Shown: piece by piece, positions 52,990-63,343 of the stretch
Layout of the letters: each line of letters begins with the position of its first letter
Numbering within the stretch: the first letter of the stretch is position 1
Assembly: GCA_944472135.2 (NCBI GenBank)
Contig: OX235270.1
Location: forward strand, 132,661,632-132,725,631
Reading direction: 5' to 3'
DNA: 64,000 bases
DNA from: Trichobilharzia regenti
Taxonomy: Eukaryota; Platyhelminthes; Trematoda; Strigeidida; Schistosomatidae
Notes under the pieces: model-generated
What the model saw: only the letters and a program-made list of their open reading frames with translations
What the model was told of the DNA's origin: nothing
Database searches by the model: none
Position numbers and translations under genes: made by a program

Positions 52990-54914
52990 TTCATTACACT
53001 GATTAGTCATACACACTAGTGGGCCCAACTCACTAAGCAAGTTTTCAAATTGATGAACTTTGACCTTCTTGAGTTGCCATGTTGACACTGTTTATTAGAT
53101 TTTTCTGTTTTCTCTCTTCTCTCACACACCCCGCCTCTTTTCTTTTTACATAGTTTGATAGTATATAAATTGATGAAAGCTTAAACTGCAGCTAATTGTA
53201 ATACTTATATTCCAGATGCGTTCACCTTATAATGTTTTCTCCATTACCTTTCAAACAATGAAGTATGAAATGTTATTATTTATAACCATTGTAATTTCAG
53301 GTAGTTGGCAGATGATGAGGAGAACCTGTGAAATAGAATGATATCATTTTCTACTGCAAATCTGGTCTTTCTTTCTCCATCGAAAAATAATATTACTGTT
53401 AGTTAACAGTCACTGCACCGGAGACTTGAACTCTTACTATTAAAATAATTCTCCATTTTGGTATCTATTATCTCAAGGCTGAATGAAATTGAGTGATAAG
53501 CTGCTTGAAATTAACTCCAACAGGAAAACATGTACATCTCTTTAACTGATGAAGATTTGAACGGCTTATGAAGGTGGATCTAGCCATTGAAGAATATCAT
53601 CTAGCAAACTGTTCGGAATGATGGAGTGACAGCAGATTCACTCTGCTTGAAAACTCTTTTTTGTGCTTGTCCCACCTATATCTAGATAATATTTACAGCA
53701 TAAAAACGAAAGAGCCACAAATAGGCTGCTTGATTCGGACATCAGGAGTGGAACTGAAATAATCTTCTTCGACTAGAAATACTCTGAATCGTCTGAATAT
53801 TCGATGGTGAACTTCGCGAAAAAAAACATTTCAAGCAACCAAGAAAGATCGAACACGTCTATTGGATTTGATAATAACATTAGATAAGTGATGACAAATA
53901 TAGCTAGTGAACAACTGTCACTTTGGCTGGTTGATACATTAGGCTTTATCTAGCATACCAGCCTACTTCTCTAGTTTACATATCGCTTCGTTGCGAGATG
54001 ACAGAATATACTGTATAATGCAGGTTGACATAATTATATCGTATGGAGATTGTGGATCAATAATATCAAATACAAACCGGCCTACATACAATCAGGGAAA
54101 CCCTATATTCTGAAGTGTTCAGAGAAATATATGTGAATACAAACACATATATGTATTTATTGACTGAATAATTTTTCTTCGTTTTTTTTCACACTTCCAC
54201 CATTAAAAATATTTTTTCGCCTGTGTTTCTGGATAGGCTGACGCAAAAAGTTACATTAGCTCATTTGACTGATGATTTATCATGCATTTTACGCATGAAT
54301 CTACTTCTTTTTCACACCCTCTATGTGTTTGACCCGCCACCCCCGTTCCTTTTCTTTCCATTTTCCTCAGAAAAGTAATTGATGAACCCCATTTCGTAAT
54401 AGGTGGAAAAAGTTGATCACATGTGTATAGCCAGTGTTGATCTCTCGTGGTCCTTTCTGTCTTGCGCCATCAAAAAGAGAAGAAAAATATTCTATAAGAA
54501 ATATTCACAATACAAATCGTTACTTGCCGATTGATCACCATTTTTGGTATCAAACAGACCACATATCTCTTGTGATCCATATATAATTACGGTTTTCAGA
54601 GGAAGTTTAAGTGATATCTTCATGTCAAATGTATAAACTGCTGATAGCGAATTCTGTTTTACGGTATTAAGAGTTCGCCGAAATACATCACCAGGATTCG
54701 AGTGATTTCAACTGATTCGGATTTGTAAGCCAAATCAAGCCTGGTGCAGCGTTGATGAACTTGGCCAAAAACTAGCGAGAGACGTCATTCTGGTGTTTAA
54801 TTCACTCTACTATGGCTGACTAGGAAATACTACTTACTTGATGTAAGTGGCATCATATCAATCAGTCACTAGTACCTAATATATTGACCTCATTCAATAG
54901 CTATATGACTGTCC
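52990..54914. other. No gene recognised
   Basis: AT-rich; no open frame with motif, no recognisable repeat. Confidence 0.5.
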
Positions 54915-55945
54915 CACAAGTCAAATGATCCACAACGGAAAACTCAGAAGAGCCTTTGTAGTGAAAACAAGAGTAAGACAAAGCTGTTTCCTGATTACAG
55001 TGGATTGGATTATGGCGAAGACTATGAGAAGGAAGAAGACAGAAATATGTTGAACTGACATGGCAACTCTAGAGGAAATCGACTTCATGGATGATTTATG
55101 TCCAGTGTCACACAAACTCAGAGACTTACAGGCATAAAACCAACAAACTGGTCAAAGAGGTAAGCAATAAAGATAAGACTTCAAGTGAACATAGAGAAAA
55201 TGGAGGCGAGGATGATGACAAATCAACCAACCAACCAACCAGCCAACAATAGCAACAAATATCAATCTCTATCAGCTGGAGAAATTTGAAAGAGATTACG
55301 TCCATCACTTTTGTAGGAGGGACTGTTCCAACTACAGGCTAGCTGGACGGATGTGAACGTCAAATCCAGACAGGATTGGAAAGGCAAGGCAAACCTTGAT
55401 CACTCTGAAATTAGTTTGTAAAGCTTCTGCACTCATCACAAAGAACAAAATTCAGACTTTGAACATCAGTGCGAAGTCAGCCTCTGCTTCTATATGGGTC
55501 GAAAACATCGTGGGTGCGTCATGCATAGCATTTTGAACAGGCTACTTCAAACTTTGATGAGCAACTGACTTCACTGGCTCCATAATAAAGATCAGATAGC
55601 CAGCTGGCCAGAAATAATTGACAAAAATTAACTCTAGGAACGAGCCAGCAATCAAGAAGCTGCTGCTCAACAAATATGTGGAAGAAAATGGAAATTCATC
55701 TGACTGGTGGATGAAATCACACTCTAGGCCATTGTTCAAGCTGAACTTGAGTGTATAAGGATGAATTGAGCATCTAAGTTTTAGATGGAGATTGTCTGAG
55801 GAGGAGATGGCAGAACGTTGGCAATCGTGAGGCCGGCTGAAGACAAATGCAGGGAATAGAACAAAAGTGATGTATTTTTGATGTCCTATGTTTCACTCGG
55901 AACCTAAGGGAACAATAATCAATGATTATAATAAATACGATGTCA
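54915..55945 (+). pseudogene. RTE-like retrotransposon, RT palm to 3' end, decayed
   Basis: Plus copy: QMIHNGKLRRAFVVKTRVRQ, VDWIMAKTMRR, EIDFMDDLCPVSHKLRDLQA (FADD region changed to FMDD), then decayed C-terminal sequence, GTTTCACTCGGAACC and an AATAATC...ATAATAAAT tail near 55910-55945. Stops in every frame. Confidence 0.75.
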
Positions 55946-56059
55946 TGCCACTTACAATAGCTGTTGACGACCAAGTAGGAATCCAAGAGAATATAGCAAG
56001 CGAGACGTTACTTTCCCTTACCAAATATAACTGATAACAATTATCAAGTTTTCTAAATT

Positions 56060-57180
56060 GCCTCATCGAATACGACAAACCGACAGCATTGATTTTGCTC
56101 TACTAACAATGGATTTTGATCAATTTTTGTTACAATTGTCAACGTATTACTTGGATTTTCATCGATGTTTATTTTGTTTTCGCTCAATGTGGTCTGCATG
56201 TCCTGATGATCTGACACAGCATCTTTATTGTATTGTCCTGATATGAATAGATTCTTGTCTGAGGTTGACCAGTAGTCTCAGTCGAATGGTCTTAAACTGA
56301 ACCCCTCTAAATGACCAACCTCCGATTTTAGTTACAGGTGGGAACAAGACTTGTGTCGACTGATTCAGTCCCGTGATTATTCTAATATTGGCAGCACTAT
56401 GATAAAATACAGATCAGATATTATCTGTTCTTGCATCAGTTTCTCTTCGAATCTCTGTTGGTCGTCTAATATCTTGCTGACTTCTAAGAAAAGTTTCCGT
56501 TTGACTTGCGACATAAGGAAGTTGATACTTCCTGGAATAACGAATCAACCTCTTCTCTTGTAATTTATTAATTAACGTATTCTGCCAATTTTCCTTTACT
56601 GTTCGCCATTATTCTTCCGTGGACTTCTCAAGAAAAACTATGTCATAACACAATGAGCATTCAAGGGTGGAAGTAAGGTTGGTGGTGGTGGGTGCCTTTG
56701 ACTGAGCTGACTAACTGACATTATTGTTGATGGGCAGTTTAATTCCTACAAGCAGTTAGCTAGAGCTATCTTGTCTGATGCTGAACATCCTCCTTATTCT
56801 CTACTTTCTCCTTCTATCTCTCCGGGGGCTAGAACCACGAGAAATTTCATAAGAATTTAAATGCTCGTACAGCTAAATATAAAAAGAATTCTATGATAGC
56901 ATATTTAGCAATGGTCTTATGTGAAAGATGCAAGTGCCAACAAAGGACTTATAAAATTTTTCAAATCAGCAAATGAACTGCGAGATTTAAAGGTTTATTA
57001 TTACGTAAATTATTTATTACGTCATTTATTTATGATTCGTTATTTGCCACTAAGTTTCAGTTTTTGGGATTTTATCTGTTTTCAATTTTATGTATACATA
57101 TATTTATAAATGTAGCTAAATTGTTGTAAATATAAATAAAACCCTGAAAACTTCATTCTGTAATATTATTATTATTATTG
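56060..57180 (+). pseudogene. CR1/Jockey-like LINE, decayed 3' part
   Basis: Fragments in changing frames match the LINE at 60.1-60.9 kb: GLKLNPSK near 56290 (cf. GLTLNPSK), KKSFRLTCDIRKLILPGI near 56490-56530 (cf. KKVFRLTYYIKKLRLTGV), ILSDAEHPPYSLLSPSI near 56770-56820 (cf. ILSDPQHPLYSQLSPCI). Ends with CTGTAATATTATTATTATTA at about 57160-57180, the family tail. Confidence 0.75.
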
Positions 57181-57843
57181 CTATTAGGAATCAACTGGTT
57201 ATATGGTTACTGTCATTAAATTTTGAACAAGTGAACTTTCAAGTGTCAATAAAATAAATGTAATATCCAAGTGGGTATTTACATGAACTAGACCATTTCT
57301 ATTATTCTCGAAATACTGTGAAGGCACTCTAGACAATTTCCTTATAGAATTGAATGTTGTCAAAAATCAATTTGTAGACAATGAGTGATAAACCACTGCT
57401 AACCATTCATGCGGTGCTGATTCGGTTCCCGACCAACTCCCTAGTAATACACTTTGCTTTGTTTACTAGCCCGGGAAAAGGAGAAATCTGTGCAACGCCT
57501 GCCCGCGTACAACAGTACTATCGGTGCTGCGACTTCAAAGCACTAATTTTGAATTCGTATGTTTCATTCAGGGAGCAATGAAATAAACAGAATAGAATAT
57601 AACTTCATGAAATGTGCCAAAACTCAGCTGACATTTCTTAAGTGGAACGAATCTGGGTAACTGATTTAACTAGCACATTTATGTAACTAAAACTTTACCG
57701 AGGGAGGAAGTTGAACTTTGAGAAGTCCTTAGAAATTTCTAGTATCTAAGGAGAGGCATTGATTTTTCGGTTCTGTTTTAATTGTTGAGCTGTTCATCAG
57801 AGTCCAGCAGTACTTCCGTTTCTAACGTTTTTAAGCTGCAAGA

Positions 57844-57890
<47 letters not shown>

Positions 57891-57949
57891 CCACACATGC
57901 ATAAACACGCTGATTAGGCAGGTATAATAAAAAAAGCAGAACAATCCCA
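57181..57949. other. Spacer with (CA)n microsatellite
   Basis: No gene recognised. CA repeat of about 21 units at 57847-57889. Confidence 0.8.
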
Positions 57950-58073
57950 CCGAGAGATATAATTACTGTTTAAATTAAGACTACGGCGGCCTGTTTGACA
58001 CCTGGGCTAACTTTTCCTGCATCTACATATTGCATCTAATAAGTCATGTTTTCATTCCTAATTTTAATAAAAT

Positions 58074-59327
58074 ATGATCACAAATCGCATAAAATACAGT
58101 AATTCATTCATTAAACGTTTCAAACCATATAAATTTCATACATCCAATAAAACTAAGAGAAAACATCACGCTGGCTGGCAGCGTGCACTTAAACAGACAC
58201 CTTTATATCGTACAACCATTCCTGTTATTGTCACTTCAAACTGCCGTTCACTTCCCAACAAAATTATGCATCTCCAGTCTCTCTTATCATCTGATACTTA
58301 TCACAATACGGCGATTGTTGCATTACAAGAAACATGGCTCCATGAACTCTATGATGACAATCTGGTTTCCCTAAATGGTTTTACATTGTTTAGACAAGAT
58401 CGACTATGCTCCAGAAAGAAAAGAGGTGGAGGTGTTGCAACTTTCATTCATTCTCAATGGTCAACTTCAAATAATGTATGTTTTTCTTACTCTAATGACT
58501 TTATTGATTGTATAACGGTCAAATGCCGCCCGAAACACTTATCCAAGTTTAAATACGTCTTCATCTCTAACATTTATGTTACTCCTGGCTGTTCTGCCTC
58601 TGATCTATCTGATTTTGCTGATGAATTCACTGAATTCGCCGTTACACATCTTGAAAACTCTTTATCAGTTGTCACAGGAGATTTTAACTGCTGTGATTGT
58701 TCTTTCCTCGTATCATTAGGTCATGCCAATATTGTTAAATTCCCTACTCGACTTGATAAAACTCTTGATCTAGTGTTTATTAATGATGAGGAAATATATG
58801 AAGTACGCCGACGTGCTCCTATCATGAACTCAGATCATTGTATTATTCGGATATTACCTAAGATATACAGCAGATCTCACTTTAATATCTTCTCAAATCT
58901 GTCCAAGAAAACACAGCAAAGGTGTTACTCACAAGAAAATATGCTCAAACTAAGATGTATGCTAAATGACACTAACTGGGAACTTTTCAACGAACACAAA
59001 CTGGATGATACTATTTCCAATTTGACTGACTATCTTAAATTCTGTCTTGATATATGCTGTCCAAAACAGATAATTTTCAAAAGAATGGATCGTTTTTCTT
59101 CCCCTCATCTCAAAAAACTTCGTAGAGAAAAAGAGAAGCTGTACAAGACAAAGAATAAATCTGGTCTTAAGAAGATAAACACCCAAATTAAATCTGAAAT
59201 CAAGAGACTAAACAACATTTATAATCAAACAATACTATCTTGTAAAACTCAGAAAACATATGGAAGCTTTTTAGAGAAATTACTGGTTGTGGTAAGCATA
59301 ATAATTTTGCCTCTTCTATTGATGTAA
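58074..59327 (+). CDS. CR1/Jockey-like LINE: AP-type endonuclease domain
   Basis: A 417-residue frame with a complete exonuclease-endonuclease-phosphatase domain, which nicks target DNA to prime reverse transcription. Motifs: NCRSLPNK (residues 56-63), QETWL (85-89, catalytic Glu), RGGGVATF (117-124), GDFNCCD (202-208, catalytic Asp/Asn) and SDH (253-255, catalytic). Residues 330-400 form a basic linker (KKLRREKEKLYKTKNKSGLK). The frame leaves homology near 59265; the RT continues in another frame, so one indel separates the domains. The ATG at 58074 gives about 50 residues before the domain. No ORF1 was recognised upstream. Confidence 0.88.
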   Translation: MITNRIKYSNSFIKRFKPYKFHTSNKTKRKHHAGWQRALKQTPLYRTTIPVIVTSNCRSLPNKIMHLQSLLSSDTYHNTAIVALQETWLHELYDDNLVSLNGFTLFRQDRLCSRKKRGGGVATFIHSQWSTSNNVCFSYSNDFIDCITVKCRPKHLSKFKYVFISNIYVTPGCSASDLSDFADEFTEFAVTHLENSLSVVTGDFNCCDCSFLVSLGHANIVKFPTRLDKTLDLVFINDEEIYEVRRRAPIMNSDHCIIRILPKIYSRSHFNIFSNLSKKTQQRCYSQENMLKLRCMLNDTNWELFNEHKLDDTISNLTDYLKFCLDICCPKQIIFKRMDRFSSPHLKKLRREKEKLYKTKNKSGLKKINTQIKSEIKRLNNIYNQTILSCKTQKTYGSFLEKLLVVVSIIILPLLLM

Positions 59328-59329
59328 AT

Positions 59330-60244
59330 ACTCTCAATAGATCTTTCATCCGCCCTCCAAATGTCCTTTTTGCCTTCAATTTAACTAATAACACGACCAG
59401 TGACTTTCATCGTTTCAATACTTCTGATGTTCTTAAATGTTTGAAATCTCTTAAACCTTCCCAGAGTCTAGGCCCTGATGGTATACCTGCCATTGTTTTA
59501 AAGAAATGTGCTGATATTTTAAGTAACCCACTTACAAGCATTTTCAATACTTCTTTTTCTAATAATGTTGTACCTTCTCTGTGGAAAGATATTAAAATCA
59601 TCCCTGTACCCAAGTCTGGTTCTGGAGATAGTGTTAAGTTTAGACCAATTGCCATTACCTCTCCTTTTTTGAAACTGATGGAGAAATTACTTCTACAAAA
59701 ACTCATTCCCTCCCTAAGCTTCTCAAATGATCCAAAGCAGTTTGCTTACAAACAGGGTAGAAGTACTTTGGATGCTGCTGCTGTGTTTCATCACAACATT
59801 GTATCCTCCTTAGACAAAGGGGCCAAGTATGTCCGTTGTACTTTCCTTGATTACACATCTGCTTTTGACTCTGTACCTAGAGGCCTTTTGTTAAACAAGC
59901 TTAGCCTTACACAAACTGAGTCCTGGGCTATCAACTGGCTGCACTCTTACTTCTCCAATAGGATGCAGTACACGGTATATAATGGTGTAGCTTCCTCTCC
60001 TTTGCTTACTGAAGCTGGTGTTCCTCAGGGTGCTGTTCTCTCGCCGTTTCTCTTTTCCTTCTTCTTACATGACTTACCTCTCTCAGACGAAATCAACTTC
60101 GTCAAATATGCAGATGACCTGACTGTTTCGCTTCCCGTTAAGTCTCAGTCAGACTGCTTCAAATTAAATAGCTTCCTGTCGGACATCAGTCAGTGGTCTA
60201 AACTAAATGGCCTCACGCTGAATCCCTCAAAATGCCAGACTTAG
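59330..60244 (+). CDS. CR1/Jockey-like LINE: reverse transcriptase domain
   Basis: Continuous with the endonuclease but shifted by one frame: upstream of the ATG at 59441 the frame already reads WKLFREITG and FNTSDVLKCLKSLKPSQSLG. Within 59441-60244 are GPDGIPA, FRPIA, motif A LDYTSAFDSV (residues 136-145), VPQGAVLSPFLF (204-215) and YADD (223-226), with all three catalytic aspartates present. GLTLNPSK precedes a premature stop at 60242. The domain is complete and is the best RT in the window, but the two flanking frameshifts should block a full protein. Confidence 0.88.
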   Translation, partial: TLNRSFIRPPNVLFAFNLTNNTTSDFHRFNTSDVLKCLKSLKPSQSLGPDGIPAIVLKKCADILSNPLTSIFNTSFSNNVVPSLWKDIKIIPVPKSGSGDSVKFRPIAITSPFLKLMEKLLLQKLIPSLSFSNDPKQFAYKQGRSTLDAAAVFHHNIVSSLDKGAKYVRCTFLDYTSAFDSVPRGLLLNKLSLTQTESWAINWLHSYFSNRMQYTVYNGVASSPLLTEAGVPQGAVLSPFLFSFFLHDLPLSDEINFVKYADDLTVSLPVKSQSDCFKLNSFLSDISQWSKLNGLTLNPSKCQT

Positions 60245-60857
60245 GCATAAACGAGATCTACAAACACTAGTAAGCACTCATGATGCCTGTAGAATTGAGG
60301 GGACTATAATTGAAACAAAGTCTAATGCAAAATACCTCGGATTAGTTATATCTTCCGACCTTACTTGGTCATCTCATATCCAAATGATTTCCAAGAAAGT
60401 GTTTCGTCTAACCTACTACATTAAGAAACTCAGACTAACTGGAGTCCCTCAACCTCTGCTTTCACAATTTGTCAACTCTCGTATCCTACCTATTCTACTT
60501 TACTGTTCCCCGTTAGTCTTTCCTGGGTTACTGAAAAAGGATTATACCATCCTGAGAAGGATGTTGAAGGTAGTTAGTAGGACTAGCGGTGTAAAACTCA
60601 GTCAGCTCGTCACAACATTAGTGGATAAGCATCTGAATACATGCGAGAAATGGTCTAAAACCATACTCTCTGACCCCCAACACCCCCTCTATTCCCAACT
60701 CTCTCCTTGCATCTCATCAGGTAGAACCAGAAATCAGTACAAAATAATATATGCTCGTACAACCAAGTATAGGAACTCAACGATACCATATTTGGCCCGT
60801 GTTCTAAGTGACAGAGACAATGTTAAGCGTGAAACCTATGACTTGCTTTGTTGTTAA
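60245..60857 (+). CDS. CR1/Jockey-like LINE: C-terminal region after second frameshift
   Basis: Continues in the frame of the endonuclease: ETKSNAKYLGLVISSDLTWS (the YLG landmark) from about 60300, then 60384 onward KKVFRLTYYIKKLRLTGVPQ, SRILPILLYCSPLVFPGLLK and STIPYLARVLSDRDNVKRE, ending at a TAA near 60857. Same domain order as the decayed copies at 21.2-22.1 and 56.1-57.2 kb. Confidence 0.85.
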
Positions 60858-61624
60858 TAACATAATTTTGGCCCTTTTTATTTCCCCCTTATACTCTCTT
60901 ATTTGTACTCTATAGTGAACAACCTTCTTAAACATACTTAGCTACTTAAATTATTATCATTGGCTTACTTTTTATTCTTTATTCTATTCCTTCTTTTGTG
61001 TATCTACTGGGTCCGACTATATTATCACTATGATTATTACAAAATTGTCCTGTCATTAACCATCATGTAATAGTAATTTTTGTGGTTGTTCTTTGTTCGG
61101 CACTATTTAACTGACAATCTTGTTTGTGAACGCCACTATCACCATCTTAAAAATTTTGTATTATGCATGATTACTCACACTACCACAACAAACACTGCAT
61201 TAGTGCTGACAATAAAAAAACACAACCTGAAATGTTTATTTTATGATTGTTTAGTGTTGTTCAATCAAATTAACTGATCATCTTGGCTATAAACATCTTA
61301 AGAACATCTCATAACTTCTTGTATGATTATAGCTGTTACTGTTCACCACGCATACACATATCATAGCTTCCACTAACCAATACTGAAATATTTTTTCATT
61401 ATTGGTGTTTATCTTCCTTTCTATTTGGTATTTTTATTTGCATTTTTTTGTTATTTTTGTGTTTCTTTTTGGTTTTTGTTTTTTTTTTATATTTATTTTT
61501 TGTAATACTCCTTTTAAATGTACGATGAAATTAGATGCAATATTGTAGATATGTGCTGAAAATTCCACACTGTACCACAAGTACTGTTTCTGGAATAAAA
61601 GCGAAATATTATTATTATTAGGTA

Positions 61625-62405
61625 TTTCCTGTACCCACTACGTAATCGCTGTGTTTAAAGTTACCTCAACCCTATCATGGTCGATTATTTATTAATATTG
61701 TGAGATTGCGTCACAAACGCCTACATAGGTATTCAAATCTACTGAGATCAAGTCATGACTGAATGGTTTTCTAGAGGCTTGGGCATTTCGCAGATGATGA
61801 AAATAAATTTAAAAGAAGAACAATTTATTCAGTGACATTTCTGTATTCAGTACTGATAACAGAGTGAATAGCGAAGCAGATATTATGAAATCTCAGTAGG
61901 TGATTGTTATGTACTACAGCTGAGTAGTTAATAGAGTTTTCCCCATCGTCAATTAAGTTATGTACTCGTCGAGTGGTTAATAGTCCTGACGCAGAAAGAG
62001 GGAAATCAGAAGATCACCAGGTTTACGATGATACTTGTATTTTCCAGACAAGGAAAATAAATGTCACACAAGAGTGTGAGTGAAATGGTACGTAGTGTAC
62101 GAAAACGTGGGAACATGTATGCAGTACAAAAGTATATATGAAAGTGACTAATACACATGAACCAATAATTAGCCAGTCGTAACATGATTGGTTGTAATGT
62201 CATGTGACAACAAGGTCACACATGTTTATTTAGTTAGTGGACAGACAAAAGCATATTTTCAGTTATAATGGAATATCGATCCATATACACATAGCAAAAT
62301 ATAATAGACTGTCAAAAACAAAACACACATCATGTGGATACATATCAGTGATAATGCAGTAACTCTAGAAAGGTACTTATTATATCTGAAGTGATTCCAC
62401 GTTGT
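61625..62405. other. No gene recognised
   Basis: AT-rich; no open frame with recognisable motif. Confidence 0.5.
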
Positions 62406-62690
62406 TATGCCAATGACCGATTCCTTAACAAATATATCGGAGAAAATGGAAGTGGATCGGGTATACATTGGGGAGGCCGTCAAATGACATCGCGCTCAAT
62501 GCAGGCCATCACTCGAGTGGAATCCAAATATAAAATGATGATTGGTTGGTTGGTGCGAGAGTGACACGAAGGAGATTATAGATTATGGGCAGTCGTGAAG
62601 CCAGCTAAAGGGGACAGTAGAGAATAGAACACAGTGGGGATGTATTGCTGAGGCCGTATATTCCACTCGCAACCCAAGGGTATAATAAAT
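62406..62690 (+). pseudogene. RTE-like retrotransposon, 3' end fragment
   Basis: Parallels 400-686: ACAAATATATCGGAGAAAAT, GGGGAGGCCGTCAAATGACA, CACTCGAGTGGAATCC and GAGGCCGTATATTCCACTCG, ending in ATAATAAATAA. Same subfamily as the fragment at the window start. Confidence 0.7.
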
Positions 62691-63134
62691 AACACCAATG
62701 AATTCATAGAGAGAAATAAAAAGGTGTCCCATCCGCTTAAACACTCGACTTACAGATAACTGGTCATGGATTCGAGTTCCACTCCGCCTACTCCTTAGCC
62801 TGGGCAAACAAGTAGTACTAGAAGAGTGACTTATTTCCCCCGTTGCATGAAATAAATATCAGTTTCGCCGATCTGAGTTCAAATATACCCAAGTAGATTG
62901 TTAGATTTGATAAATATATGAATTACGTGAACAATATTTAATTATGAAATTGAAAGGTTTTTTCCACATATAATGTATTGACAGCATTAATTCGTGGGAG
63001 GAAGAGGAGAAGTCATGTCAAACTTCGTTTCATGCGAAGTGTTTATTTTTGAATGAGTGAAATAGTAATCACTTACAGAAGGGGTACAGAAATGGTATTG
63101 TAATCATTTTTGAGTCAAATATCGTTCAAAATAA
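62691..63134. other. No gene recognised
   Basis: AT-rich spacer. Confidence 0.45.
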
Positions 63135-63343
63135 CGTTGGTTCAACAAAACGATTCAATCTAAGCGAATGGAGAATAATGTCATGAAAAAAGAAGAGGGA
63201 AATAGGTGAAACTTCACATGAACCTAGATTTTTAAAGAGACTTAACCTTCGATACATTTAAGGGAAGAATTGCAGCATCTTGGAGAACAATATTAGCGGA
63301 AACGCTGAGAATAGTGTTCTCCAGTCATCCATTGGAGTTCTTC
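63135..63343 (+). pseudogene. Penelope-like element, short linker fragment
   Basis: Reads NLDF, then TLRIVFSSHPLE near 63300-63335, matching the linker before the GIY-YIG domain at 9857-9720. It stops at 63343, precisely where the 0.65-kb repeat begins. Confidence 0.6.

Larger units (their letters stand above)
57950..61620 (+). mobile_element. CR1/Jockey-like LINE, near full length
   Basis: Whole element: short 5' leader, endonuclease, RT and C-terminal region (58074-60857 in frames that shift twice), then a T-rich 3' UTR (60858-61600) ending GCTGAAAATTCCACAC, CTGGAATAAAAGCG and an ATTATTATTATTA tail. The exact 5' end and target duplication were not found. Two frameshifts only, so a recent insertion. 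Confidence 0.8.
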
